Positions 27,152 to 37,145 are shown, counted from the stretch's first letter. The stretch is DNA of 51,187 bases from Oxalobacteraceae bacterium (GCA_021768485.1 JAIZVZ010000018.1:1-51187), one strand, 5' to 3'. Notes: a model not told the origin generated them from the sequence alone. Numbers and translations: made by a program.

Positions 27152-28567
27152 ATGACAATAATACCAATTATTTTATCCGGAGGCGTTGGAGCGCGTTTAT
27201 GGCCCGTGTCCCGAGAGTTGCATCCCAAGCCTTTCATGCGATTGGCCGATGGCCAAAGTCTGCTGCAAAAAACCTTTGCGCGCGCGGCGGCGCTGCCAGG
27301 CGTGGCCGAAATCCTGACCGTAACCAACCGCGACCTGTATTTCAAGACGGCTGACGATTACGCTGAAATTAACACCAGCCAAGTCCCTACCTCCTTTATT
27401 CTGGAGCCTTTCGGGCGCAACACGGCGCCGGCAATTGCCATGGCGGCGCTGCTTGCTGTTGAACAGCACGACGAAGATGCCATCTTGCTGGTCTTCCCTG
27501 CCGATCATTTAATTTCCAATCACGACGCTTTCGAACAGGCCGTCAACCAGGCGGCGGCACTGGCGCGCGACGGCTTCCTGGTCACCTTCGGCATTGCTCC
27601 GAGCGCCCCGGAAACCGGTTACGGCTATATCGAGGCCGACGGCCACCGCGTCAAGCGCTTCATCGAAAAACCGAATCTTGCCACTGCCGAGGAATATCTG
27701 GCGTCGGGCCGCTACCTCTGGAATTCCGGCATGTTTTGCTTCCGTGCCGGCACTTTGCTGGCGCAACTGGGGCAACATGCGCCCGATGTGCTGGCGGCCG
27801 CGCGCGCCTGCCTGCAAGTTTCGGACCGCGCCAAAAAATCGAAATCGATCCAGATCGAACTCAATGCCGCCGAATTCAAGCTGTCGCCCGATATTTCGAT
27901 CGATTACGCGCTGATGGAGCGCTCGGGCGAGGTCGCCGTCGTCAATTGCGATATCGGTTGGAGCGATATCGGTTCCTGGAGTGCCATCAGCGACCTGGTG
28001 GCCGTCGACAGCCATGGCAACGGCGTGGTCGGCGAGGCGGTGCTGCATGACGCGTCCCACTGCTATATTCAGAGCGACGAGCGGGTCGTCAGTGCGGTCG
28101 GGGTCAAGAATCTGGTGATCATCGATACCGCCGATGCCCTGCTGGTCGTGGACCGCTCGCGCGTGCAGGACGTCAAGCAAATTGTGACCCAGCTCAAGGC
28201 GCGAGCGCACGACGCTTGTAAGGTGCATCGCCTTGTACATCGGCCGTGGGGTACGTATACCGTACTCGGCGAGGGCGAGCGCTTCAAGATCAAGCGCATC
28301 GCAGTCAAGCCGGGCGGCACGCTGTCGCTGCAAATGCACCACCACCGCAGCGAGCATTGGGTGGTTGTCAACGGCATTGCCAAGGTTGTCAATGGCGAGC
28401 AGGAGTATCTGGTTCACACCAACGAATCGACCTTTATCCCGGTCGGATGCCGGCATCGCCTGGAGAACCCGGGCGTGACCGATCTGGTGATGATCGAGGT
28501 GCAAAGCGGCGAGTATCTCGGCGAAGACGACATCGTGCGTTTTCAGGATGAATACGGCCGAGCCTAA
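27152..28567 (+). CDS. manC: mannose-1-phosphate guanylyltransferase / mannose-6-phosphate isomerase
   Basis: 471 aa bifunctional enzyme supplying GDP-mannose. Nucleotidyltransferase signature GGVGARLWPVSR (10-21) with PKPF at 25-28; LEPFGRNTAPAIA and VFPADHLI follow; FIEKPNLATAEEYL and WNSGMFCFRAG are family-typical. The C-terminal cupin-like isomerase domain (from about 355) has RPWGTYTVLGEGERFKIKRI and the metal-site HHHRSEHW. First gene of the second sugar cluster; its product is the substrate of the downstream Gmd. WbpW/ManC of Pseudomonas is the functional analogue. Confidence 0.95.
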   Translation: MTIIPIILSGGVGARLWPVSRELHPKPFMRLADGQSLLQKTFARAAALPGVAEILTVTNRDLYFKTADDYAEINTSQVPTSFILEPFGRNTAPAIAMAALLAVEQHDEDAILLVFPADHLISNHDAFEQAVNQAAALARDGFLVTFGIAPSAPETGYGYIEADGHRVKRFIEKPNLATAEEYLASGRYLWNSGMFCFRAGTLLAQLGQHAPDVLAAARACLQVSDRAKKSKSIQIELNAAEFKLSPDISIDYALMERSGEVAVVNCDIGWSDIGSWSAISDLVAVDSHGNGVVGEAVLHDASHCYIQSDERVVSAVGVKNLVIIDTADALLVVDRSRVQDVKQIVTQLKARAHDACKVHRLVHRPWGTYTVLGEGERFKIKRIAVKPGGTLSLQMHHHRSEHWVVVNGIAKVVNGEQEYLVHTNESTFIPVGCRHRLENPGVTDLVMIEVQSGEYLGEDDIVRFQDEYGRA

Positions 28568-28578
28568 GCGTTCTCTAA

Positions 28579-29703
<1,125 letters not shown>

Positions 29704-29708
29704 TTTCG

Positions 29709-30647
29709 ATGCTGTCCCCACTTCTCTCTCCAAGTGACCCCGGTCTGCAGGAGGGCGCGGGAAAACGCGCCCTCATCACCGGCATTCACGGCTTTACCGG
29801 GCACTATCTGGCATCGCAGCTGCGCCAGGCCGGCTATCAGGTATTTGGCCTTTCCAATAGCGCCGAGAGCGCCGTTGACGCCACCGTTTTCGACGCCGAT
29901 CTGTGCGACCGCCAGCGGCTGGCGCAAGTGGTCGAGCAGGTGCGTCCCGATGTGGTGGCCCATCTGGCCGGGATCGCCTTTGTCGGTCATGCCGATGTCG
30001 AGGCGATTTATCGCGTCAATGTCAGCGGCACCCGCAACCTGCTCGAAGCGCTGGCCGCTTGCAGCCATGCGCCGAGCGCGGTGCTGCTGGCCTCGAGTGC
30101 GAATATCTATGGCAATAGCCTGCAGCAGCCGATTGTCGAAGAGACGGCGGCGGCGCCGGCCAACGATTATGCGGTCAGCAAGCTGGCCATGGAATACATG
30201 GCGCGGCTGTGGAGTCCGCGCTTGCCCATCATTATCGCGCGGCCCTTCAATTACACCGGCGTCGGGCAGTCGGAAAATTTTCTGTTGCCCAAAATCGTCT
30301 CGCATTACCGGCAGCGCGCGACCCGCATCGAACTCGGCAATCTCGACGTGGCGCGCGATTTTTCGGATGTGCGCATGGTCGTTGCCGCCTACCGGCGTTT
30401 GCTGGCGCAGGCGCCGGCCGGCGCCACCTTCAACATCTGCTCCGGACATGCCCACTCGCTGCAGCAAGTGCTCGACATGCTGGCCGAAATTTGCGGTTAT
30501 GCGATCGAGGTCAGCGTCAATCCGGCTTTTGTGCGCGCCAATGAGGTCAAGGTCCTGGTCGGCAGCCCGCTCAAGCTGACTGCCGCCATCGGCGCTTTGC
30601 CGGCCATCGATCTGGCGCAGACCTTGCGCTGGATGGTCGAGGCATGA
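29709..30647 (+). CDS. rmd: GDP-6-deoxy-D-lyxo-4-hexulose reductase (GDP-D-rhamnose synthase)
   Basis: 312 aa SDR. Reduces the Gmd product to GDP-D-rhamnose. GIHGFTGHYLA (NAD(P) loop, about 25-35), HLAGIAFVGHADVEAIY, SSANIYGNS, and the catalytic NDYAVSKLAMEY. ARPFNYTGVGQSENFLLPKIV is characteristic of Rmd and separates it from GDP-fucose synthase, which is longer and has other motifs. The 3' end overlaps the following glycosyltransferase by 4 nt (ATGA). This gene is the key evidence that the polymer contains D-rhamnose. Confidence 0.93.
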   Translation: MLSPLLSPSDPGLQEGAGKRALITGIHGFTGHYLASQLRQAGYQVFGLSNSAESAVDATVFDADLCDRQRLAQVVEQVRPDVVAHLAGIAFVGHADVEAIYRVNVSGTRNLLEALAACSHAPSAVLLASSANIYGNSLQQPIVEETAAAPANDYAVSKLAMEYMARLWSPRLPIIIARPFNYTGVGQSENFLLPKIVSHYRQRATRIELGNLDVARDFSDVRMVVAAYRRLLAQAPAGATFNICSGHAHSLQQVLDMLAEICGYAIEVSVNPAFVRANEVKVLVGSPLKLTAAIGALPAIDLAQTLRWMVEA

Positions 30648-31822
30648 CCTCCGGCCACGAACGAGGCGGTGCACTGGAAGGGATTCAGCTTGGCATCAAT
30701 GGCGTGTCCTTGCTGTCGCCGCTGACGGGCATCGGTCAATATACCTATCAGCTGGCGCAGCAGATGCAGACCCTGCTGGCGCACAAGCCCTGGCTGTTTT
30801 ACGGCACCGGCTGGCGTCAGGAGTTGCGCAGCGCGCCGCTGCCCGGCGTGGCCGGCATCAAGAGCGGCATCAAGCGCTTCGTGCCGCAGCCTTACCTGGT
30901 TTCGCGCTTTATCCAGCAATGCCTGTTTTCGGCTCCGAGCCGCCGGCATCGCATCGATCTGTATCACGAACCGAATTTCCTGGCCTTCCGCCATGCCGGA
31001 CCGACCGTGGTCACCGTGCATGACCTGTCCTGGATCCGCCATCCGGAAACCCAGCCGCCCGAACGGGTCCGGATCCTGAACCGGCTGATGCCGGCGATCG
31101 TTGCGCGCGCCGCCCACATCATCGTGCCGACCGATTTCGTGCGCGGCGAGGTCATTGATTATTACAAGGTGGCGCCCGAGCGCGTAAGCACCACGCTGTA
31201 TGGCGCCGGCAGCCAGTTTCGCCCGTTTGATGGCGCCGCCTGCGCGCCGCTGCTGGCGCAGCACGGACTCGAATTCGGACGCTATATCCTGGCCGTCGGC
31301 ACGCTCGAGCCGCGCAAGAATCTGTCGACGGCGATCGATGCCTTCAGCCGCCTGCCCGACGCCGTGCGCCAGCGTCATCCGCTGGTAATTGCCGGCATGC
31401 GCGGCTGGGGCAGCGCACTTTTGAGTCCAGTTTTGCAAAATTTGCTGGAAAAGCGCCAGGTGATTTTGACCGGTTACGTGCCGCAAGCCGATTTGCCCTT
31501 GCTGTATGCCGGCGCCAGGATGATGGTATTCCCGTCGCTGTACGAAGGTTTCGGTCTGCCGCCGGTCGAAGCGATGGCCAGCGGCGTGCCGGTGATCGTG
31601 TCGAACCGTGCTTCGCTGCCGGAAGTGGTCGGCGAGGCCGCCATTACCGTCGAGGCGCTCGATGCGGTGCAGTTGGCGGAAGATATCAATAATTTGTTGT
31701 TCGATCAGACACTGCACGATCGCTTGCGGGAAGCCGGCTTGTTGCGCGCGGCCCGATTTAGCTGGCGCCAGTGTGCAATTGAGACGTTAACAGTGTATCA
31801 AAAGGTAATAAAGCGACTTTAA
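30644..31822 (+). CDS. GT4 glycosyltransferase (WbpY-like)
   Basis: 392 aa, GT-B fold. N-terminal half with an acceptor loop [14 protein letters not shown] and [13 protein letters not shown]. The donor half has [22 protein letters not shown] and the E-x7-E motif [18 protein letters not shown]. These are typical of mannosyl/rhamnosyl transferases; in the Pseudomonas A-band system WbpY sits with gmd/rmd and adds D-rhamnose. The 4-nt overlap with rmd couples donor synthesis and transfer. Linkage cannot be assigned from sequence. Confidence 0.9.
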   Translation: MTSGHERGGALEGIQLGINGVSLLSPLTGIGQYTYQLAQQMQTLLAHKPWLFYGTGWRQELRSAPLPGVAGIKSGIKRFVPQPYLVSRFIQQCLFSAPSRRHRIDLYHEPNFLAFRHAGPTVVTVHDLSWIRHPETQPPERVRILNRLMPAIVARAAHIIVPTDFVRGEVIDYYKVAPERVSTTLYGAGSQFRPFDGAACAPLLAQHGLEFGRYILAVGTLEPRKNLSTAIDAFSRLPDAVRQRHPLVIAGMRGWGSALLSPVLQNLLEKRQVILTGYVPQADLPLLYAGARMMVFPSLYEGFGLPPVEAMASGVPVIVSNRASLPEVVGEAAITVEALDAVQLAEDINNLLFDQTLHDRLREAGLLRAARFSWRQCAIETLTVYQKVIKRL

Positions 31823-31832
31823 TGCTGTCGGA

Positions 31833-31868
31833 ATGTCACATTTTTCTATAAAGTGCGACATGTGACTG
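31833..31868. promoter_or_regulatory. inverted repeat with embedded AT-rich box upstream of the last GT4 gene
   Basis: GTCACAT (31835-31841) and ATGTGAC (31860-31866) form a perfect 7-bp inverted repeat separated by 18 nt. The centre contains CTATAAAG, a -10-like box. It could be an operator-promoter for the downstream transferase or a weak hairpin. Confidence 0.35.
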
Positions 31869-31946
31869 CTGATTTTTCACCACCGTGCCCGTATGCCACG
31901 CAGCGATGCCAGGATCGGGCCAACTCATTCACGGGCTGTTTGCTCA

Positions 31947-33083
31947 ATGCGTATATTACATTTTTATAAAACCTATTATCCCGATTCCTTGGGCGGCGTT
32001 GAGCAAGTCATCCGCCAGCTATGTTCGGGAACCGCTCGTTTGGGAGCGGAAAATGCAGTATTGACGCTAACACGCAGCAAGAACGAAGAGTTGATTCAAT
32101 TCGAGGGGCATCCGGTGCACCGCGCCCGCCTGAGCTTCGAAGTTGCCTCGACCGGTTTTTCCTTTGGCGCGATCGCCAAGCTGGCCAGCCTGGCCAAGCA
32201 ATACGATGTGATCCACTATCATTTCCCGTGGCCTTTCATGGACCTCGCGCATTTTATCGCGCGCGTGAAAAAGCCGACGCTGGTGACCTATCATTCGGAC
32301 ATCGTGCGGCAAAAGAATTTGCTGAAACTGTATCAGCCGCTCAAGCACCGATTTCTGGCCAGCGTCGATCATATCGTTGCGACCTCGCCCAATTATCTGG
32401 CCTCGAGCACAGTCCTCGATCGCTTCCGCGACAAGACGCAAGTGATTACCTATGGCCTGGACAAGGCCATTTATCCGACGCCGTCGCCGCAAGTGCTGAA
32501 CCAGTGGCGCCAGCGTTGCGGCGAGCGGTTTTTCCTATTTGTCGGCGTGCTGCGCTATTACAAGGGCTTGCATATCCTGCTCGACGCCGCGCGCGGCACC
32601 GATTACCCGATCGTCATTGTCGGCGCCGGGCCGATCGAGCAGGAATTGAAAGCCCATGCGCTGCGCATCGGCTTGACCAATGTGATGTTTCTGGGCGCGG
32701 TCTCGGAAGTCGACAAGGTGGCCTTATTGCAACTGTGTTATGCGGTCGCGTTTCCCTCGCATTTGCGCTCGGAAGCATTCGGCATCTCCCTGCTCGAAGG
32801 GGCGATGTATGGCAAGCCGATGATCTCGAGCGAAATCGGCACTGGAACGACATATATCAATGTCGACGGTGTCACCGGCCTGGTGGTGCCGCCCAGCGAT
32901 CCCGATGCGCTGCGCGCCGCCATGCGCACGTTATGGCAACAGCCCGAACTGGCGCGTGAGATGGGCGAACGCGCCGAGGCCCGTTATTGGGAGCTGTTTA
33001 CTGCCGAAAAAATGGCCGGAAATTATTTGCATTTATACCGCCAGATGCAGGCCCAGCATAAATTGCAGGAGGTTGTGGCCTGA
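31947..33083 (+). CDS. GT4 glycosyltransferase (WbpZ-like)
   Basis: 378 aa from ATG 31947 (MRILHFYKTYYPDS), preferred to an in-frame ATG at 31893 because family members start here; there is no clear RBS. N-terminal glycine loop DSLGGVEQVIRQL, then VIHYHFPWPFMD and TYHSDIVRQK. The donor domain has FVGVLRYYKGLHILLDA and the E-x7-E region EAFGISLLEGAMYGKPMI. The pattern fits transferases acting early on the lipid-linked A-band/O9-type chain (WbpZ/WbdC-like); which step is inferred. Separated from the preceding GT gene by 124 bases, so it may have its own promoter. Confidence 0.88.
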   Translation: MRILHFYKTYYPDSLGGVEQVIRQLCSGTARLGAENAVLTLTRSKNEELIQFEGHPVHRARLSFEVASTGFSFGAIAKLASLAKQYDVIHYHFPWPFMDLAHFIARVKKPTLVTYHSDIVRQKNLLKLYQPLKHRFLASVDHIVATSPNYLASSTVLDRFRDKTQVITYGLDKAIYPTPSPQVLNQWRQRCGERFFLFVGVLRYYKGLHILLDAARGTDYPIVIVGAGPIEQELKAHALRIGLTNVMFLGAVSEVDKVALLQLCYAVAFPSHLRSEAFGISLLEGAMYGKPMISSEIGTGTTYINVDGVTGLVVPPSDPDALRAAMRTLWQQPELAREMGERAEARYWELFTAEKMAGNYLHLYRQMQAQHKLQEVVA

Positions 33084-33160
33084 GCCGAAGATGTAACCGG
33101 CTGTCCTCTTTTGCACCCGATACTCTATAATGCTGTTCCTGTGGTCAATTGTGCATCCTG

Positions 33161-33200
33161 ATAAACGGTGCCGCGACGGTGCGCGATGGCCGTTTTTATA
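33161..33200 (+). terminator. possible terminator after the D-rhamnose cluster
   Basis: An imperfect stem, AAACGG pairing with CCGTTT, with further GC pairing inside, ending in TTTTTATA. It lies about 80 bases after the last GT stop. A TATAAT at 33126-33131 just upstream could instead be a promoter for the lipoprotein pair. Confidence 0.35.
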
Positions 33201-33292
33201 GCAAATACAGTTATGTCGATCTGGCGTATTCGCATAGCATTATTTCCTATGAATTTTGCTATGAATCACCTTTGGTTTTTTGGAGACATTGA

Positions 33293-33889
33293 ATGAAGAA
33301 TTATCCCGTATTTATACGCGCCCTGGCGGCACTGGCCTGCGCATTGGGGTTGGCCTCCTGCGGTGGCAACGGCGGTTACGTCAGTTTGACGGGCAGCATC
33401 AGCGGGCTGACTACCTCCGGCCTGATCTTGTATGATGCCTCGAGCCTGTTGTCGATTTCCTCTGGTGCGACCAGCTTCATATTTCCGACCAAGGTTCTCA
33501 GCAATTACAGCTATTCCGTCACGGTCTATTCGCAACCGACCGACAGTACCTGCACGATTACCAACGGCTCCGGCATCGCCGGTACCGACGACGTCAGCGA
33601 TATCAAGGTTACCTGCGTGGCGACCAGCTTCAAACTGGGCGGCACCATCACCGGCCTGACCGGCTCGGGCCTGGAAATTGTCAATGGCTCCAACGATCTG
33701 ACGATCGCGGCCCAGACCGATCCGACCAAGACCGATTCCTGGGTATTTTCGACCAAGGTGGCCGAGAACAGCCATTATGGCGTCACCATTCTGAACCAGC
33801 CTACGGGCCAGACCTGCACCATTGCCAACGCTTTGGGAACGATGCCGGCCGCAGACAACCTGACCTCGATAGCCATTACCTGTACCTGA
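33293..33889 (+). CDS. putative lipoprotein with two tandem beta-rich repeats
   Basis: 198 aa. TTGGAGAC upstream supplies an RBS. A lipoprotein signal peptide ends in the lipobox LASC (Cys at about 23) followed by GGNGG. Two repeats of about 80 residues follow (about 29-108 and 112-198). Each has the pattern GxIxGLTxSGL, a Y-x-VTV strand, QPT, a TCTI site and a closing V/I-T-C, so each repeat holds two Cys that could form a disulfide. Predicted outer-membrane-anchored, Ig-like or similar beta domain; similar repeats are common in proteobacterial secreted proteins. Function unknown. The next gene is a tandem paralogue. Confidence 0.82.
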   Translation: MKNYPVFIRALAALACALGLASCGGNGGYVSLTGSISGLTTSGLILYDASSLLSISSGATSFIFPTKVLSNYSYSVTVYSQPTDSTCTITNGSGIAGTDDVSDIKVTCVATSFKLGGTITGLTGSGLEIVNGSNDLTIAAQTDPTKTDSWVFSTKVAENSHYGVTILNQPTGQTCTIANALGTMPAADNLTSIAITCT

Positions 33890-33935
33890 TGACGGCAGCG
33901 ACCTGATAGACGTTAGAAATTCCGTGGAGAGAGTT

Positions 33936-34532
33936 ATGAAGAGTTTTTTGTTGAAATTGCGATGGCCGCTGGCGCTGGTCTCGATTCTGATACTGGGCGC
34001 CTGCGGTGGCAGCAGCCTCACCAGTGGCTATACGACCATGGCCATCAGCGGCACCATTTCGGGCCTTAATTACGATGGTCTGGTCTTGCTCGACAATGGT
34101 ACCGACGCCATCGCGCCGGCGGCCTCGGCCACCACGTTCACCTTTCCGACCGAGGTCAAGGTGGGCTCGACCTACAATATCACGGTCAAGACCCAGCCTT
34201 CGCACGAAACCTGCACGATCGCTTCGCCAACCGATACCGTCGGCCGCACAACCACGATTTCGGTGGCTGTCGTCTGCGCGCAGAATACGTATACTGTGGG
34301 CGGCACGGTCAGCAATTTGACGACCGACGGCCTGGTACTGACCAACGGCACTGATTACCTTTCCGTTTCGTCGGGCGCAACGAGCTTTACGATGGGAACT
34401 GCGGTCGCCGATCTGGCAACGTATGGCGTTACCGTCTGGAATAATCCAACCGGTCAGAGCTGCACGGTCACCAACGGTACGGGTAGAATTAATGGCGCCG
34501 CCGTCTCGGATGTGGTTGTGACCTGTATATAA
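33936..34532 (+). CDS. putative lipoprotein, tandem paralogue with two beta-rich repeats
   Basis: 198 aa from ATG 33936 (MKSFLLKLRWPLAL), chosen over ATG 33924 because GGAGAG sits at the right distance. Lipobox LGAC, then GGSS. Two 80-residue repeats of the same type as the upstream gene, each with the TCTI/SCTV and V-x-C cysteines and the GTISGLNYDGLVL or GTVSNLTTDGLVL entry. The pair arose by gene duplication, on top of an earlier domain duplication. 46-base spacing suggests one transcript ending at the terminator that follows. Confidence 0.82.
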   Translation: MKSFLLKLRWPLALVSILILGACGGSSLTSGYTTMAISGTISGLNYDGLVLLDNGTDAIAPAASATTFTFPTEVKVGSTYNITVKTQPSHETCTIASPTDTVGRTTTISVAVVCAQNTYTVGGTVSNLTTDGLVLTNGTDYLSVSSGATSFTMGTAVADLATYGVTVWNNPTGQSCTVTNGTGRINGAAVSDVVVTCI

Positions 34533-34547
34533 TTTGTTAATGCTCTC

Positions 34548-34579
34548 AAAAAGGCCTGTCTGTTGCAGGCCTTTTTTTT
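34548..34579 (+). terminator. intrinsic terminator of the lipoprotein pair
   Basis: Stem GGCCTG / CAGGCC, extended by flanking A and T runs, with a 7-nt loop and T8 at the end. Confidence 0.9.
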
Positions 34580-34594
34580 ATGCAGGAGGACGAC

Positions 34595-36277
34595 ATGAAA
34601 CACGACTTGCAAACGCCTTTTGAGCAAGGCAATCGAAATCAGAGCAGCAGCTGGGAGCAGTGCATCGCGTATTACCAGATGCTCGCTGCGCGCTTTCCCG
34701 CGGTCTTGCGTTTTGAGGAGATCGGCGTGTCCGATGGCGGCACGGCGCTGCATGCCGGCATCGTCAGTGCCGATGGCGTCTTCGAGCGCGAGCAGATCAA
34801 GGCCGCCGGCCGCCCGGTTTTTTTCAATAATAACGGCATCCATCCGGGCGAACCGGAAGGCATCGATGCCTGCATGGCGCTGGTGCGCGATCTGTGCGTC
34901 GACCCGGCGCGGCTGGCGGCACTCGGTTCGACGGTGTTTCTTTTTATCCCAGTCTACAATGTCGACGGCTGCCTGAACCGTGCCAGCACTTCGCGCGCCA
35001 ATCAGGACGGGCCGGAATTGCATGGCTTTCGCGGCAACAGCCTGCACCTCGATCTGAACCGCGATTTTCTCAAATGCGACAGCCTCAGCGCTCAGCTCTT
35101 CAATCGCTTTTTCACTGCCTGGGATCCCGATGTGATGGTCGACACCCATACCTCCAACGGCGCCGATTATCCTTATACGATGACGCTGATCCATACCCAG
35201 GCCGACAAGCTCGGCAGCGGGCTCGGCCCTTTTTTGCGCGACACCATGCTGCCGCACATATTTGCCGAAATGGCGCAACGCGGCTGGCCGACCTGCCCGT
35301 ATGTCAATCCGATCAAGAACACGCCCGACGACGGCATCGTCGAATTCCTCGAAACGCCGCGTTTTTCGACCGGTTATGCCGCTCTTCACCACACGATCGG
35401 TTTCATGCCCGAGACCCATATGCTCAAGCCGTTTGCCGATCGCTACGCCTCGATGCGCGCGCTGGTCGAGGTCGTGCTGGCGTTTACGGTCAGCCATGGC
35501 GCGCGGATCAGGGCCCTGCGCCAGCAAGCCAGAAGTGCGCGCCGGCCTTACTGGCCGGTATTCTGGAGCCTCGACCAGACGCAGCCGGCGCGGCTGCTGT
35601 TCGACGGTTATACGCCCGAATACCGTCCTAGCCTGCTCGGCAATTACACGCGCCTGGCGTATCGCCGCAATCGCCCGTGGCAGCGCGAAATCGCCTACTA
35701 CAACCGCTTTGTCGAGACCGTCAAGGTGGCGCCGCCGCGTGCCTACGTCTTGCCGCAGGCATGGCGCGCGGTGGCCGAGCGCCTGCAGTGGAATGGCGTG
35801 GCCATGCGCCGTCTCGACAGCGCGCAGAGCGTCGAGGCCACCGTATACCGGATCGGCCAGCTGCAATCGCGTCCGGAGGCTTATGAGGGGCATTTATACC
35901 ATCAGGAGCTCACGCTCGAGACGGCGCGCGAGACGGTGCAGCTGCAGGCCGGCGACTACTGGATCGAACTCGAGCAGCCGCAGGCGCGATACGCGGTCGA
36001 GACGCTCGAGCCGCAGGCGCACGACAGCTTTTTTCGCTGGGGCTTTTTCAACAGCGTGCTCGAAAAGAAGGAGCATTTCTCCGATTATGTTTTCGAAGAC
36101 CTGGCGCTGCAACTGCTGGCCGACGAGCCGGAACTGAAAGCGCAATTCGAGCAATGGAAGCGGGCCAACCCGGATCTGCTCGGCGATCAGGAGCAGGTGC
36201 TGAACTTCATTTACACGCATTGCCGGCGCTTTGCCGAGCCCGAGTGGCGGCGCTATCCGGTGCTGTCGATTTTTTGA
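34595..36277 (+). CDS. M14 family zinc carboxypeptidase-like protein
   Basis: 560 aa. ATG 34595 is chosen because AGGAGG lies 5-6 nt upstream; an in-frame ATG at 34580 sits inside the terminator. Zinc site HPGE (83-86) in NNNGIHPGEPEG, third His in MVDTHTSNGADYPY, substrate-binding LDLNRDFLK. A GETH-type distal region reads FMPETHMLKPFADR. The remaining 250 C-terminal residues (AYVLPQAWRAVAERL onward) are an all-beta/helical extension. No signal peptide, so probably cytoplasmic. Substrate unknown; M14 relatives process peptides or peptidoglycan stems. Confidence 0.87.
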   Translation: MKHDLQTPFEQGNRNQSSSWEQCIAYYQMLAARFPAVLRFEEIGVSDGGTALHAGIVSADGVFEREQIKAAGRPVFFNNNGIHPGEPEGIDACMALVRDLCVDPARLAALGSTVFLFIPVYNVDGCLNRASTSRANQDGPELHGFRGNSLHLDLNRDFLKCDSLSAQLFNRFFTAWDPDVMVDTHTSNGADYPYTMTLIHTQADKLGSGLGPFLRDTMLPHIFAEMAQRGWPTCPYVNPIKNTPDDGIVEFLETPRFSTGYAALHHTIGFMPETHMLKPFADRYASMRALVEVVLAFTVSHGARIRALRQQARSARRPYWPVFWSLDQTQPARLLFDGYTPEYRPSLLGNYTRLAYRRNRPWQREIAYYNRFVETVKVAPPRAYVLPQAWRAVAERLQWNGVAMRRLDSAQSVEATVYRIGQLQSRPEAYEGHLYHQELTLETARETVQLQAGDYWIELEQPQARYAVETLEPQAHDSFFRWGFFNSVLEKKEHFSDYVFEDLALQLLADEPELKAQFEQWKRANPDLLGDQEQVLNFIYTHCRRFAEPEWRRYPVLSIF

Positions 36278-36280
36278 TGC

Positions 36281-36310
36281 AAAAAACGCAGCTCCGGGCT
36301 GCGTTTTTTA
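36281..36310. terminator. bidirectional terminator between M14 and arsR-like genes
   Basis: Stem CGCAGC / GCTGCG extended by A6 on the left and T7 on the right, with a 5-nt loop. It serves the M14 gene (+) and the ArsR-type gene (-). Confidence 0.9.
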
Positions 36311-36331
36311 TCGGCGCCTGGAATGCCGCCG

Positions 36332-36664
36332 CTATGCCGCGCGCCGTCCCGGCGCCCGCGTGTGAAACGCCAGAATCGTATCGAGCAAGCCCGGAAAGCG
36401 CTTGTTCAACTCGTCGTAGCGCACCACATTGATGACGCTGACGCCGACTTTTTCGGAATGGATCAGCCCGCTCTCGCGCAGGATTTTGGTATGGAAAGAG
36501 ACGGTCGAGGCCGACATGTCGGGGCAACTGCAGGCGGCGCAATTGGTGCCGCCGTTTTTCAGCAAAAATGCCACCATTTCGCGCCGGATCGGGTCGGCGA
36601 GGGCGTGCAGGACGCCGTCGAGCGTGATGTCCTTGGAGGACGGATGTATGAAAGCGCGTGCCAT
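36332..36664 (-). CDS. ArsR-family winged-helix regulator with a CxxCxC cluster
   Basis: 110 aa. Wing-helix DNA-binding fold: LHALADPIRREMVAFLL (helices 1-2), the recognition region MSASTVSFHTKILRESGLI and the wing SEKVGVSVINV. Three Cys (C42, C45, C47 in NCAACSCP) sit just before the recognition helix, where ArsR relatives bind metals or metalloids or sense oxidants. Transcribed divergently from the RND efflux operon across a 481-base region rich in repeats, so it is the likely repressor of that operon and of itself. Confidence 0.88.
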   Translation of the reverse strand: MARAFIHPSSKDITLDGVLHALADPIRREMVAFLLKNGGTNCAACSCPDMSASTVSFHTKILRESGLIHSEKVGVSVINVVRYDELNKRFPGLLDTILAFHTRAPGRRAA

Positions 36665-36749
36665 ATTGCAAAGGGTATCCTGTTTTCGCCGCCTGGCGCA
36701 ACCATCTACCTGTCATATGAATGAAATATTCTCGTTTTTCCGATTATAC

Positions 36750-36791
36750 TTCAATATTCTTGTAGTATTAGATAAATAGATCGTGTATCAT
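36750..36791 (+). repeat. 42-bp direct repeat, copy 1
   Basis: Starts TTCAATATTCTTGTAGTA and ends GTGTATCAT. 36 of 42 positions match copy 2, spaced 242 bases start to start. Lies nearer the ArsR-type gene. Confidence 0.9.
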
Positions 36792-36991
36792 TTGAAACAG
36801 GCGTGTGCAGTTGCAACAAGACTTGCCTGTTTGCGCAATCTGTGTACAGAGTGCTTGCCCTGCTGTGCCCGTGAGGTGGCATTTCTGACGATAAATACTG
36901 CCTCGTTCTTCCTCGTCTTATCGATATATTCTCATCTAAGTATATGAAATATAAGTCTTTACAAAATTTCGGCCTGTAGTTCAATATATAG

Positions 36992-37033
36992 TTCAATATT
37001 CTTGTAGTACTAGATAATAAAACTGTGTATCAT
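36992..37033 (+). repeat. 42-bp direct repeat, copy 2
   Basis: The same 18-base opening block and the same GTGTATCAT end as copy 1. It lies about 112 bases before the adaptor ATG, where a promoter or operator is expected. An extra TTCAATAT precedes it at 36980-36987. Confidence 0.9.
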
Positions 37034-37145
37034 CCGCCCTCCGCGTGTGCGCATGCAGCATCGCAGCGCGGGAGCGGCGCTGCCGGCCGTCCGCGGCGCG
37101 GCGCCGGATTGAAAAATTGCCATGCAACCCATAGGAAATCGAAAA

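Larger units (their letters stand above)
36665..37145. promoter_or_regulatory. divergent control region between arsR-like gene and RND operon
   Basis: 481 AT-rich non-coding bases. Besides the two long direct repeats, the core ATATTCT occurs four times (about 36726, 36755, 36925, 36997), consistent with several binding sites for the ArsR-type protein. TAGATAAAT and TAGATAATA inside the repeats are -10-like. AGGAAA before 37146 is the RBS of the adaptor gene. Confidence 0.55.

Noticed and set aside
36751-36996. 81-codon reverse frame in the arsR-RND gap
   Set aside because: Its C-terminal LILQEY is only the translation of the direct repeat; no RBS or family resemblance.
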